Positions 24,938 to 33,510 are shown, numbered from the stretch's first letter. The stretch is 64,000 nucleotides of DNA from CAWGUU01 sp963825765 (GCA_963825765.1 CAWGUU010000019.1:62001-126000); one strand, 5' to 3'. The notes: a model not told the origin generated them from the sequence alone. Numbers and translations are program-made.

Positions 24938-24965
24938 AAGCCGAGAGCCCAGGACAGGGGGCATC

Positions 24966-26858
24966 ATGAAGCTCAAGTTCATCGGGCGGGCGGCGGCGGT
25001 GGCACTCCCGCTGGCCGCCCTCCGGCGGCGCAAGGGAAGAGACATCCCTTCAGGCACGTATCACGACACCAAGTTCTGGAACCTCTACGACAAGGTCGCC
25101 ACCGCCGCCGACCACAAGTTCGGGTGGGACAAGCTGCCGACACCGCTCGGCATCGTCGTGCTGATCGGCGTGCGCGACGTGCTGCGCAAGGCGAACCTCT
25201 TCGACACGACCCACCTTCCCGCGGTCGACACGCCTCCGATCGACCAGTACGAGGGCAGGTTCCTCACCACCCGAACCGCCGACGGCACCTACAACGACCT
25301 GGAGGAGCCCACCATGGGCATGGCCGGGTCGCGGTTCGGCCGCAACGTGCCCCTCGAGAACACCTTCCCGGAGGCGGAGCCGGCGCTGCTCACCCCCAGC
25401 CCCCGGGACGTGAGCCTCACCCTCATGACGAGGACCAAGTTCCAGCCCGCGACAGGGGCGAACGCCCTGGTGGCGAGCTGGTTGCAGTTCATGATCCGGG
25501 ACTGGTTCAGCCACGGCAAGAGCCCGACGGACGACCCCATCCAGATCCCTCTGCGGGCCGACGACCCGTGGCCCTCGAACCCGATGGTGATCCCCCGCAC
25601 CCGTCCCGACCCCACCCAGCCGCCGGGCCCGGACGAGATGCCGGCCACCTACGCCAACACCGAGACCCATTGGTGGGACGCGTCGAGCATCTACGGCAGC
25701 ACCAAGTACTACGCCGGCCTGGTGCGGGCCGACGGAGGGAAGCTGCACGTCACCGACGCCGGCCTCATCCCCTATCCCACCGACCCCGAGCTCAACCCGG
25801 CCATGGTGCCCGGCTTCTGGCTGGGGCTGGCCATGCTCCAGAACCTCTTCACCCTCGAGCACAACGCGATCGTGGACCACCTGGCGTCGAAGTACCCGGC
25901 CATGTCCGACGACGACCTGTACTCCCGGGCCCGGCTGGTGAACAACGCCCTCATCGCCAAGATCCACACCATCGAGTGGACGCCGGCGGTGATCGCCCAC
26001 CCCACCACCAAGCTGGCGATGCGGGCCAACTGGTTCGGCCTGGCCGGCGAGCGCATCCACAACCTGTTCGGGCGGATCAGCGGGAGCGAGGTGATCAGCG
26101 GCATCCCCGGCTCGGAGACCCAGCACTACGGCGTGCCGTACTGCCTCACCGAGGAGTTCGTGGCCGTCTATCGGATGCACCCGCTGGTGCCCGACGACTA
26201 CCCGATCCGCTCCGTGTTCGACGACCGCCTGTTGGAGGACGCCACGCTTCGCAGCCTTGCCGGTCCGGGAGCCATCGAGGCGCTGGCGAAGTTCTCCATG
26301 ACCGACCTGTTCTACTCCTTCGGCCGGATGCACCCCGGCATCGTCACGCTGCACAACTTCCCCCGGTTCCTGCAGGAGTTCGTCAGGCCCGACGGCCAGC
26401 TGCTCGACATTGCCGCCCTCGACGTCGTGCGCTCCCGCGAGCTGGGTGTGCCCCGCTACAACGAGTTCCGGCGCCTGCTCCATCTGCCCCCGGCCACCGA
26501 CTTCGCGTCGCTCACCGACAACGCGGTCTGGGCCGAGGAGCTGGCCAGGGTCTACGACAACGACATCGAGAAGCTGGACCTCACGCCGGGCATGTACGCC
26601 GAGCGCCGGCCCAAGGGCTTCGCCTTCAGCGACACCGCCTTCCGGATCTTCGTGCTCATGGCGTCGCGCCGGTTCAACAGCGACAGGTTCTTCACCGACT
26701 ACTACACGCCCGAGGTCTACTCCAGGGCCGGCCTGCAGTGGATCGACGACAACAACATGGCGACGGTCCTCCAACGCCACTATCCCCACCTGCGGTCGGT
26801 GATGGGCGGCGTGAGGAACGCGTTCGAGCCGTGGCTGCGCGCCACCGGCCAGTCCTGA
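24966..26858 (+). CDS. Cyclooxygenase/alpha-dioxygenase-like haem enzyme
   Basis: The 630-residue protein belongs to the animal haem peroxidase-cyclooxygenase superfamily. Key points are QFMIRDWFSHG (174-184, distal-side helix; His183 is the candidate distal ligand), THWWDASSIYG (234-244), FTLEHNAIVDHL, and VYRMHPLVPD (401-410). The last aligns with Tyr385-x-x-His388-P-L-M-P-D of COX, so both the radical Tyr (402) and the proximal haem His (405) are present. LHNFPRFLQE and GVPRYNEFRR follow. This suggests a fatty-acid dioxygenase rather than a plain peroxidase. The N-terminus is basic with a weak hydrophobic stretch, perhaps membrane-associated. It is the first gene of a seven-gene operon. 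Confidence 0.88.
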   Translation: MKLKFIGRAAAVALPLAALRRRKGRDIPSGTYHDTKFWNLYDKVATAADHKFGWDKLPTPLGIVVLIGVRDVLRKANLFDTTHLPAVDTPPIDQYEGRFLTTRTADGTYNDLEEPTMGMAGSRFGRNVPLENTFPEAEPALLTPSPRDVSLTLMTRTKFQPATGANALVASWLQFMIRDWFSHGKSPTDDPIQIPLRADDPWPSNPMVIPRTRPDPTQPPGPDEMPATYANTETHWWDASSIYGSTKYYAGLVRADGGKLHVTDAGLIPYPTDPELNPAMVPGFWLGLAMLQNLFTLEHNAIVDHLASKYPAMSDDDLYSRARLVNNALIAKIHTIEWTPAVIAHPTTKLAMRANWFGLAGERIHNLFGRISGSEVISGIPGSETQHYGVPYCLTEEFVAVYRMHPLVPDDYPIRSVFDDRLLEDATLRSLAGPGAIEALAKFSMTDLFYSFGRMHPGIVTLHNFPRFLQEFVRPDGQLLDIAALDVVRSRELGVPRYNEFRRLLHLPPATDFASLTDNAVWAEELARVYDNDIEKLDLTPGMYAERRPKGFAFSDTAFRIFVLMASRRFNSDRFFTDYYTPEVYSRAGLQWIDDNNMATVLQRHYPHLRSVMGGVRNAFEPWLRATGQS

Positions 26859-26883
26859 CACCACCAACCCGACAGGAGGCACC

Positions 26884-27324
26884 ATGGCGGTCACCGCTGA
26901 GCAGTTCCTCGACATGTCGCCCACGGAGCTCGACAACCTGTTCAAGACCAGCGCGGCGGGCGACATCCCCGTCGGCAAGGGTCGTGGCACCGCCATCGTC
27001 GACCCCGACCACAAGCTGGGCGGGATCCTGGCCAAGTTCATCCACTTCTTCGTGTGGAAGGGCAAGGTCTTCGACCCGGTGCGGGGCGAGCTGAAGAACG
27101 AGATCACCTTCCTGGGGCTCGACCGCATCAAGGCCCGCGTGTACCGGGAGGACAGCTGGTTCGACGCCCACGAGTGCATCGTCCTCGACTACTCCAAGAC
27201 GTCGCTGCTGGCCAAGAAGATCCGCGACGAGATGCGGGAGGTCAGCCCGGGCGTCTACCTGGGTCTGGTGTTCTGGGGCCGGCGCCGCTTCCTGTACTTC
27301 GCCCTGGAGTTCCCTCAGGACTGA
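26884..27324 (+). CDS. Small conserved protein of the haem-enzyme operon
   Basis: ATG 26884 follows AGGAGG with 5 bases between. The 146-residue product has AGDIPVGKGRGTAIVDP, AKFIHFFVWKGKVFDP, CIVLDYSKTSLLAKKIRDEM and GVYLGLVFWGRRRFLYFALEF. The last part suggests a small beta-barrel that could hold a lipid. From memory, similar proteins occur in mycobacteria as uncharacterised genes. No catalytic residues can be assigned. It lies 25 bases after the dioxygenase-like gene, and the next start overlaps its stop (TGATG). Confidence 0.75.
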   Translation: MAVTAEQFLDMSPTELDNLFKTSAAGDIPVGKGRGTAIVDPDHKLGGILAKFIHFFVWKGKVFDPVRGELKNEITFLGLDRIKARVYREDSWFDAHECIVLDYSKTSLLAKKIRDEMREVSPGVYLGLVFWGRRRFLYFALEFPQD

Positions 27325-28601
27325 TGCCCCACCAGGTCGCCCTCACCGTCGAGGCTGCCGTCCGGATGGGCCAGGCCGACGCCCTCCGGCGCGTGCTCGA
27401 GGACATGGGAGAGAGCGGCAGCCGCCAGATGCTCGTGCCGTTCGAGCTGCTGCCGGTGCACTTCGCCCGGTTCGTCGTCCTCGATGCCGCCCTCGACCTG
27501 GACGGCGTGCCGCTGCCCGCCAAGCTCGTCTTCATGGCCGACGTCGACGCTCCGCTGCGCCGGTTCCTCACCCAGCTGGCCGGGCTGGCGGCCGACGGTC
27601 TCGACCGGATCCTCGGCCACTGCGAGGGCTACCCGGATGCGCCCACCGTGGCCGACCGGGTGGCGTACCTGAAGGCCCACCGCATCGGGGCGGCGGCGGT
27701 GTACGTCAACACGGTCGGGCGGTCGCTCGAACAGGTCCGTCAGGAGTCCGAGCTGCGGGACGCCATCGAGGACTTCCTCGACGAGCCGGGCCACGAATGG
27801 CCGGGGCGGACGGCTGCGGACGTGAAGGCCCAGGTGCGGGCCTTCGTGGCCAGCCGGCCCCACCTCCGGTGGGCGCTGCGCCCGGCCAAGGGCCCGTCGC
27901 CGGCTTTCCGGGTGATGGAGGGCCTGCACTTCACGGTGATCGCGCTTGGCGCGCTGGCCCTGCTGCCGGTGCTGGCGGTGGTCCTGCCCGTCTGGCTCGT
28001 GGCGCTGCGGATCAGGGAAGGCCAGGAGCCGTCCAGCAAGGAGGTCCCCGACCCCGAGCGTCTCGACCGGCTTCTCGACGCCGAGGACAAGGTGGTCCAG
28101 AACCAGATCAGCGCCGTCGGCTACGTCAAGCCCGGCAAGCTGCGGCTCTACACGCTCGTCGTGGCCCTGTTCGGCATCTACTACGGCGTCCGACACGTCT
28201 TCAACCGGGGCAGCCTGGCCGGGGTCAGGACCATCCACTTCGCCCGCTGGGTGTTCCTCGACGACCGCCGCCGGCTGATCTTCGTCAGCAACTTCGACGG
28301 GAGCATGGAGAGCTACATGGACGACTTCGTCGACAAGCTGGCGTGGAGCCTCAACGCCGCCTTCAGCAACGGCGTCGGTTACCCGAGCACCAAGTGGCTG
28401 GTCTTCGCCGGCGCCAACGACGAGCAGGCGTTCAAGAACTACATCCGCACCCGGCAGATCCCTACCCAGATCTGGTACACCGCCTACCCCGACCTCACCG
28501 CCGTCACCATCGCCAACAACGCCGCCATCCGCGCCGGCCTCAGCGGCCCCGACGGCCCCGAGCCGGCCGAGGCCGCCGAGCGATGGGCACTGCGCCTGTG
28601 A
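27324..28601 (+). CDS. Membrane-associated protein with two copies of one alpha/beta domain
   Basis: ATG 27324 gives 425 residues. Residues about 46-104 (HFARFVVLD, LVFMADVDAPLRRF, then HCEGYP) and about 305-353 (HFARWVFLDD, LIFVSNFDGSMESYMDDF, then NGVGYP) are clearly related, so the protein carries a duplicated domain, probably ferredoxin-like as in DyP enzymes. Between them lies a strong hydrophobic stretch (TVIALGALALLPVLAVVLPV, about 204-223) and a weaker one at 276-290. No haem-ligand pattern is seen. Its place between two haem-enzyme genes suggests a membrane platform or accessory subunit. Confidence 0.72.
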   Translation: MPHQVALTVEAAVRMGQADALRRVLEDMGESGSRQMLVPFELLPVHFARFVVLDAALDLDGVPLPAKLVFMADVDAPLRRFLTQLAGLAADGLDRILGHCEGYPDAPTVADRVAYLKAHRIGAAAVYVNTVGRSLEQVRQESELRDAIEDFLDEPGHEWPGRTAADVKAQVRAFVASRPHLRWALRPAKGPSPAFRVMEGLHFTVIALGALALLPVLAVVLPVWLVALRIREGQEPSSKEVPDPERLDRLLDAEDKVVQNQISAVGYVKPGKLRLYTLVVALFGIYYGVRHVFNRGSLAGVRTIHFARWVFLDDRRRLIFVSNFDGSMESYMDDFVDKLAWSLNAAFSNGVGYPSTKWLVFAGANDEQAFKNYIRTRQIPTQIWYTAYPDLTAVTIANNAAIRAGLSGPDGPEPAEAAERWALRL

Positions 28602-28614
28602 GAGCGGGAGCTCC

Positions 28615-30036
28615 GTGCCTGTGACCCCCTCGCTGGAGCTCGACGACATCCAGGGACTCGTCGCCCGCGGCTTCGGGGACCAGAAGTCGGCGTGCTACGT
28701 GCTGCTCACCATGCCCGACCGGCGGGGCGCGGCGGCGTGGCTCGACGCCATCGCCGGGGAGCTCACCAGCGCCTCCGTCCGGCCGGTGGGCTCGGCCGTC
28801 AACCTCGCCCTGACCGCCAGTGGCCTGGGGCGGCTGGGCGTGCCGGAGGGCACCCTCCAGCGGTTCTCCCACGAGTTCGCCACCGGCATGGCCGACCCGT
28901 ACCGCAGCCGGGTGCTGGGCGACGAGGGCGACGTGGCGCCCGACCACTGGCTCTGGGGCGGCCCGTCGGCGCCGGTCGACGCCGTCCTGCTGCTCTACGC
29001 CGTAGACAGCGAGGCCCTCGACGCCGCCTACGAGGCCCACGCCCGGCGGTTCCGGGACCACGGGCTGGTGGAGGTGCGCAAGCTCGACACCGCCGACATC
29101 CGCGGCGCCGAGCCGTTCTCGCCCAAGGAGGGGATCCCCCAGCCGATCCTCGAGGGGCTCCCCAGGGAGGGCAACCAGCGGGACAAGGTGAAGGACGGCG
29201 AGTTCGTCCTCGGCTACCCCAACGAGTACGGGCTGTACACCTCGAGGCCGTTGATCGACGGGGTCGACGACCCGGCGGGCATCCTCCCCCCCGACGCCGC
29301 CGGCTCGGGCGGCAGGGATCTGGGCCGCAACGGCTCCTACCTGGTCTTTCGTCACCTGGACCAGGACTCGGCCGGCTTCTGGGGATTCCTCGACCGGTCC
29401 ACCACCGCGCCCGACGGCACCAGCGACACCGCCGCCCAGGTCCGCCTGGCGGCCAAGATGATCGGCCGTTGGCCGAGCGGCGCGCCGCTGGTGCTGGCGC
29501 CCGACGCCGACCAACCGGCGCTGTCCGGGAACGACGACTTCGGGTACTTCCACGACGATCCCCACGGCTTCAAGTGCCCGGTCGGCGCCCACGTCCGACG
29601 GACGAACCCCCGGGACTCCCTGCCGCCGTTCCCCGGCACCGACCGCTCCACCGCCGTCAACAAGCGCCACCGCCTGCTGCGGCGGGGCCGGGGGTACGGG
29701 CCGGCGGTGACCCCGGCCGAGGCCCTCGAGAGCGCCCGCACCGGGTCGCCCCTGCCCGAGCACGGGCTCCACTTCCTGTGCCTCAACGCCAACATCGCCC
29801 GCCAGTTCGAGTTCGTGCAGCACACATGGGCCAACAACCCCAACTTCGCCGGCCTCCACGACGAGCCCGACCCGTTGATCTCGCCGAAGGCGGGGCGCGA
29901 CTTCCGGATACCGGACCGACCGGTGCGCACCCGGGTCACCGGGCTGCCCCGCTTCGTCACCGTCCGGGGCGGGGCCTACTTCTTCCTCCCCGGCCTGCGG
30001 GCCGTGCGCTGGCTGGCGTCCCGCGCCCAGGCTTAG
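28615..30036 (+). CDS. DyP-type haem peroxidase, Asp-to-Glu at the catalytic motif
   Basis: GTG 28615 follows a GGGAG site. The 473-residue protein has the DyP fold: PFSPKEGIPQPILEG (about 167-181) at the position of the GxxDG motif, GSYLVFRHLDQD with the distal Arg246, and CPVGAHVRRTNPRD with the proximal His326. The catalytic Asp of the GxxDG motif is Glu172 here. DyP enzymes oxidise dyes, phenols and other substrates with peroxide. No Tat signal is seen, so it is probably cytoplasmic or held by the neighbouring membrane protein. The next gene starts 4 bases after the stop. Confidence 0.9.
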   Translation: MPVTPSLELDDIQGLVARGFGDQKSACYVLLTMPDRRGAAAWLDAIAGELTSASVRPVGSAVNLALTASGLGRLGVPEGTLQRFSHEFATGMADPYRSRVLGDEGDVAPDHWLWGGPSAPVDAVLLLYAVDSEALDAAYEAHARRFRDHGLVEVRKLDTADIRGAEPFSPKEGIPQPILEGLPREGNQRDKVKDGEFVLGYPNEYGLYTSRPLIDGVDDPAGILPPDAAGSGGRDLGRNGSYLVFRHLDQDSAGFWGFLDRSTTAPDGTSDTAAQVRLAAKMIGRWPSGAPLVLAPDADQPALSGNDDFGYFHDDPHGFKCPVGAHVRRTNPRDSLPPFPGTDRSTAVNKRHRLLRRGRGYGPAVTPAEALESARTGSPLPEHGLHFLCLNANIARQFEFVQHTWANNPNFAGLHDEPDPLISPKAGRDFRIPDRPVRTRVTGLPRFVTVRGGAYFFLPGLRAVRWLASRAQA

Positions 30037-30040
30037 GCCC

Positions 30041-31216
30041 GTGATCAAGCGCCTGCTGAACGCCCTGCTCATGCGGGGCATGAACTTCGAGCGCCGGTGG
30101 ATCGACCCGTACGTGCGGCCCGTCGTCGACCCGATCGTCCAGAAGCCGCTCGGCGACCTGATCCAGCTGGCCAACAACGCTCGCCGCCAGGACCACCACC
30201 TGGCCCTGGCCGAGGAGGAGCACGTTCCCGGCGAGGAGGAGCTGACCGCCCAGATCGTCGAGGCCCAGTCCCGGTTCACCACCGAGACCTACACCGGCAA
30301 CCTCCCCGCCCTCCGGGTGGGCAACACCAAGACGTACGGCGTGGTGCGGGCCGAGCTCGAGATCCTGCCCGGCCTGTCCCCCCGGCTTCGCCACGGCCTG
30401 TTCGCCACGCCGGCGACCTACCGGGCGTGGGTCCGGTTCGGCGGACCGGGCCCCCTCGCCCCGCCCGACGTCCGCGACAACGGCCTGCTCAGCATCGGCA
30501 TCAAGGTCATGGGCGTCGACGGTCCCAAGCTGCTCGAGGACGAGAAGCACACCCAGGACTTCACCGGGCTGAGCGCCCCGATCTTCACCACGCCCAACGT
30601 GGTCGAGAACCTGAAGCTCCAGCGCAACGTGGTGGCCGGGACGCCGATCTTCTACTTCCTCCAGCCCGGCAACTCCCACCTGCTCGACGCCCTCATGCAG
30701 GGCCTGTACGCCAAGACCCAGGTCAACCCGCTGGAGGAGCGGTACTGGAGCACCGTCCCCTACCTGCTGGGCGATGGTCAGGCCATGCAGTACTCGGTCC
30801 GGCCGTGCTCGCCGGGGCGCACGAGGTTCCCCAGCCCGCCCCCCGACGACTACCTGAAGGAGGCCATGGCCCGCACCCTGCGGACCAGGGCGGTGGCCTT
30901 CGACTTCATGGTGCAGCTGCAGACCGACAGCTTCCGCATGCCGATCGAGGACGCGTCGGTGTCGTGGCCGGAGAGCCTGTCGCCCTACGTCACCGTGGCC
31001 CGGCTGCACATCCCGGTGCAGGAGTTCGACTCGCCCGGGCAGCTGGCGTTCGTGCACAACCTCTCCTACAACCCCTGGCACAGCCTCCCCGAGCACCGGC
31101 CGCTGGGGAACCAGGGTCGGGCCCGGCGCACCATCTACTACGAGATGTCGAAGTTCCGGCAGGCCATGAGCGGTACGCCCCACGTCGAGCCCACGGGCGA
31201 CGAGGTGTTCGAATGA
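30041..31216 (+). CDS. Catalase-fold haem protein, allene-oxide-synthase-like branch
   Basis: GTG 30041 gives 391 residues. The catalase core is visible: HGLFATPATYRAWVRFG (118-134), SIGIKVMGVDG (151-161), TQDFTGLSAPIFTTP, NPLEERYWSTVPYLLG and RARRTIYYEMSKFR (360-373), where Tyr366 or Tyr367 would be the proximal haem ligand. At the place where the distal His of catalases is expected, the sequence reads RVGNTKTYG, with Asn95. True catalase activity is therefore doubtful. Catalase-fold enzymes paired with a fatty-acid dioxygenase are known as allene oxide or hydroperoxide-converting enzymes in corals and cyanobacteria. The operon position fits such a role. Confidence 0.82.
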   Translation: MIKRLLNALLMRGMNFERRWIDPYVRPVVDPIVQKPLGDLIQLANNARRQDHHLALAEEEHVPGEEELTAQIVEAQSRFTTETYTGNLPALRVGNTKTYGVVRAELEILPGLSPRLRHGLFATPATYRAWVRFGGPGPLAPPDVRDNGLLSIGIKVMGVDGPKLLEDEKHTQDFTGLSAPIFTTPNVVENLKLQRNVVAGTPIFYFLQPGNSHLLDALMQGLYAKTQVNPLEERYWSTVPYLLGDGQAMQYSVRPCSPGRTRFPSPPPDDYLKEAMARTLRTRAVAFDFMVQLQTDSFRMPIEDASVSWPESLSPYVTVARLHIPVQEFDSPGQLAFVHNLSYNPWHSLPEHRPLGNQGRARRTIYYEMSKFRQAMSGTPHVEPTGDEVFE

Positions 31217-31247
31217 ACCTCGTGACGGTGGGCTACGGTCGGCGGCC

Positions 31248-31619
31248 ATGAAGCGCCGCAAGATCGCACGCACCGCCCTCGGGGTCGTTCGGCTGGTGAA
31301 CGGTCTCGGCTCGCTGTTCGCGCCGAAGTTCATGGCCAAGAAGTTCGGTGTCGACGTCGAGACCAACGCCTCGGCGGTCTACATCATGCGGCTGTTCGGC
31401 GTCCGGACGATCATCCTGGGTGTCGAGCTGCTCCTGCTGAAGGACGAGGACAAGGTGCGGGACGCAGTGCGGATCGGCGTCCTCATCCACGCCTCCGACA
31501 CCACCGCCGCGGTCATCGCCGGGGTGAAGGGCCAGCTCCCGGCGAAGGCGGCGGCCACCGGCGCGGTCATCTCCGCCGTCAACACCGCCTTGGCCGTCGC
31601 CGCCACCGTCGGCGCCTGA
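31248..31619 (+). CDS. Small membrane protein, first of two paralogues
   Basis: The 123-residue product is basic at the N-terminus and has three to four hydrophobic helices (ALGVVRLVNGLGSLFAPKFM, VYIMRLFGVRTIILGVELLL, AVRIGVLIHASDTTAAVIAG, AVISAVNTALAVAATVGA). It resembles DUF4267-type small membrane proteins. The gene 31625-32011 has the same layout and is probably a duplicate. It lies 31 bases after the catalase-like gene. Confidence 0.68.
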   Translation: MKRRKIARTALGVVRLVNGLGSLFAPKFMAKKFGVDVETNASAVYIMRLFGVRTIILGVELLLLKDEDKVRDAVRIGVLIHASDTTAAVIAGVKGQLPAKAAATGAVISAVNTALAVAATVGA

Positions 31620-31624
31620 CACCT

Positions 31625-32011
31625 ATGGGGCTCGCCCTGCCCAAGACCCTGCCGGGCAAGGCCCTCCTGGCGGTGCGGCTGGTCGTCGGGGCGACGTGGC
31701 TGGCGCCGGTGACGTCGATGCGGATCCTCGGGCTGAACCCCGACCAGAACCGGGAAGCGGCCTACGTCGGCCGGCTGTTCGCGGCCCGCGACGCCGCCCT
31801 CGGCGTCGGGCTGTTGTTCAGCACCGGCGACAGCCGCAAGCTGTGGTGGCGCATCGGGATCGCCTGCGACGTCGCCGACGCCATGGCCGGACTGGTGTCG
31901 GCCCGCCGCGGCGAGCTGCCGAACAACCGCCGCGTGCGCATCAGCCTGTTCGTCGCCGGGGTGATGGGTGCCTCCCTGGGCGCCGCCGCCCTGGTGAAGA
32001 ACGACGTCTGA
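31625..32011 (+). CDS. Small membrane protein, second of two paralogues
   Basis: The 128-residue product has AVRLVVGATWLAPVTSMRILG, AAYVGRLFAARDAALGVGLL, IACDVADAMAGLVSARRGEL and FVAGVMGASLGAAALV. The order R-LVxG...P, A.YxxRLF..R...LGV.LL, D..AG...G.LP is shared with the preceding gene, 5 bases upstream. It is probably the last gene of the haem-enzyme operon, because the next gene is convergent, ending 14 bases away. Confidence 0.68.
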   Translation: MGLALPKTLPGKALLAVRLVVGATWLAPVTSMRILGLNPDQNREAAYVGRLFAARDAALGVGLLFSTGDSRKLWWRIGIACDVADAMAGLVSARRGELPNNRRVRISLFVAGVMGASLGAAALVKNDV

Positions 32012-32025
32012 GCGGTCCCCCGGTC

Positions 32026-33510
32026 CTAGGCGGCGACGGCCTGGGGCCGGTGCGACGCCTGCGGGGAGCCGGGCGGGTCGCCGTGGCCGGCGTGGTCGTC
32101 CATGTCCCAGTCCCGCTTCCAGTGGCGGACGTGGTCGAGGTTGGGAGCCATCCGGAACGCCTTGAGCAGCGTCTGGGTGACGCTCGGGCCGTTGCCCTTG
32201 GCGTTGAGCGCCCAGCGCAGTGACTGCAGCAGCTCGCCGTCCTCGCCGACCGGCACCAGGACCTCGCCGGTGGACTCCGGCATCGAGGCCGAGCTCGGAC
32301 GGAACGCCGCCTCCAGGGCGGTCGCGGTGCGGATGCCGAGGCGGCGAAGCTGGATACGACTGGAGTCCCGGCGGTCCTTGCGCGACCTTCCCAGCGGCTC
32401 CAGGTGGAGGTAGAGGGTGGCCTGGTCGATCCAGTCGACCAGCCGCCCGACCGGCACCCGGCTGTGGAGGATGACATCGACGAGGTTGGCCGTCGCCAGG
32501 TTCTCCAGGTCCTCGACGCCCAGCTCGAGGAGGCGGGCCTCGTACCAGACGCTGAGGCCGTCGAGGTCGCTCAGCGGGTAGTCGTTCTTGAGGCTCGGGA
32601 CCACCGTGCGCAGCGCCACGGCCGCCATCTTCTGGAGGGCCTGCAGCCCGACGAGCGGGAAGAAACCGATCACGAACGCGACCACTACCCGCTGCTCGGT
32701 CGACCACCCCTGGAACAGCGACTGGTCGGCGACGGCGACGAGCACCAGGGCGCTCACGATCCGGATCACCGCGTTGACGTAGGCGCTGGCCTTGAGGTCG
32801 GCCTGGAAGTACCGGCGGACGAGCATCTGCAGGGTGAACAGGTAGGCGCCCACGAAGGAGATCCGGAGCAGGTCGAAGGTCGACGGCGGGTCGGGCAGCA
32901 TCACCACGGACGAGCCCCGGAGCACAGCCGCCCATCCGACCGCGAAGATGATGGTGGCCAGCACGACGGGGAAGAACGTCTCCGTCTTGAGCTTGTCCCT
33001 GTCGGAGGCCCTCACGATCGACTTCCCGTAGTACGCCTCGAACTTGTCGGTGTAGATGTCGGTCTCGTGCCGGGGGAAGGCGGGGCCGGCGTCCACCGCC
33101 CGCTGCCACGCCGGGTGGTAGATGGACCCGATCGGCGGCTCGGGGAGGTTCCCCGGGCGGTCGATGCCCAGGCGGTGGAGGTTGAGCACGTACTCCTTGA
33201 AGACCGACTGCGACCGCACGATCACGAAGCGGAGGAACAGCCACCCCGGCAGGAACGAGAGCACGACGAGGGCGAACAGCTTCAAGGCCAGGGCCTGGGT
33301 GTCGTCGGCCGTCCGCAGGGGGAGCGTGGCGACACCGGCGATGAGCACGAGCAGGGCCGACGCCCGGAGGAAGGGGCTGGACCCTCGTGAGCCCTCGCCG
33401 GACGAGGCGTCGTCGCCTGCCCCTGTGCCTTCGTGGGGCCCTGTGCCTTCGTGGGGCCCAGGGTCGTGCGGCTCGAACAGGTCGTCCAGGGAATCCGCCG
33501 GTTCCGTCAT
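32026..33510 (-). CDS. Large polytopic membrane protein of unknown function
   Basis: The 494-residue product begins with an acidic, repeat-containing tail (PHEGTGPHEGTG, from an 18-bp direct duplication at 33423-33458). Membrane segments follow: ASALLVLIAGVATLPL, LKLFALVVLSFLPGWLFLRF, ETFFPVVLATIIFAVGWAAV and VVVAFVIGFFPLVG. A soluble helical region then includes LGVEDLENLATANLVDVIL and VGRLVDWIDQATLYLHL, which looks like a helix-hairpin-helix or death-fold-like module. I know no named function. It is convergent with the haem-enzyme operon. Confidence 0.72.
   Translation of the reverse strand: MTEPADSLDDLFEPHDPGPHEGTGPHEGTGAGDDASSGEGSRGSSPFLRASALLVLIAGVATLPLRTADDTQALALKLFALVVLSFLPGWLFLRFVIVRSQSVFKEYVLNLHRLGIDRPGNLPEPPIGSIYHPAWQRAVDAGPAFPRHETDIYTDKFEAYYGKSIVRASDRDKLKTETFFPVVLATIIFAVGWAAVLRGSSVVMLPDPPSTFDLLRISFVGAYLFTLQMLVRRYFQADLKASAYVNAVIRIVSALVLVAVADQSLFQGWSTEQRVVVAFVIGFFPLVGLQALQKMAAVALRTVVPSLKNDYPLSDLDGLSVWYEARLLELGVEDLENLATANLVDVILHSRVPVGRLVDWIDQATLYLHLEPLGRSRKDRRDSSRIQLRRLGIRTATALEAAFRPSSASMPESTGEVLVPVGEDGELLQSLRWALNAKGNGPSVTQTLLKAFRMAPNLDHVRHWKRDWDMDDHAGHGDPPGSPQASHRPQAVAA

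Noticed and set aside
25050..27179. 709-codon minus-strand frame opposite the dioxygenase-like gene
   Set aside because: It is a shadow frame rich in Val, Gly, His and Arg with no motif, while the plus strand has clear catalytic motifs.
30041..31216. Catalase-fold gene annotated as a true catalase
   Set aside because: The expected distal His is Asn, and the operon context points to another reaction.
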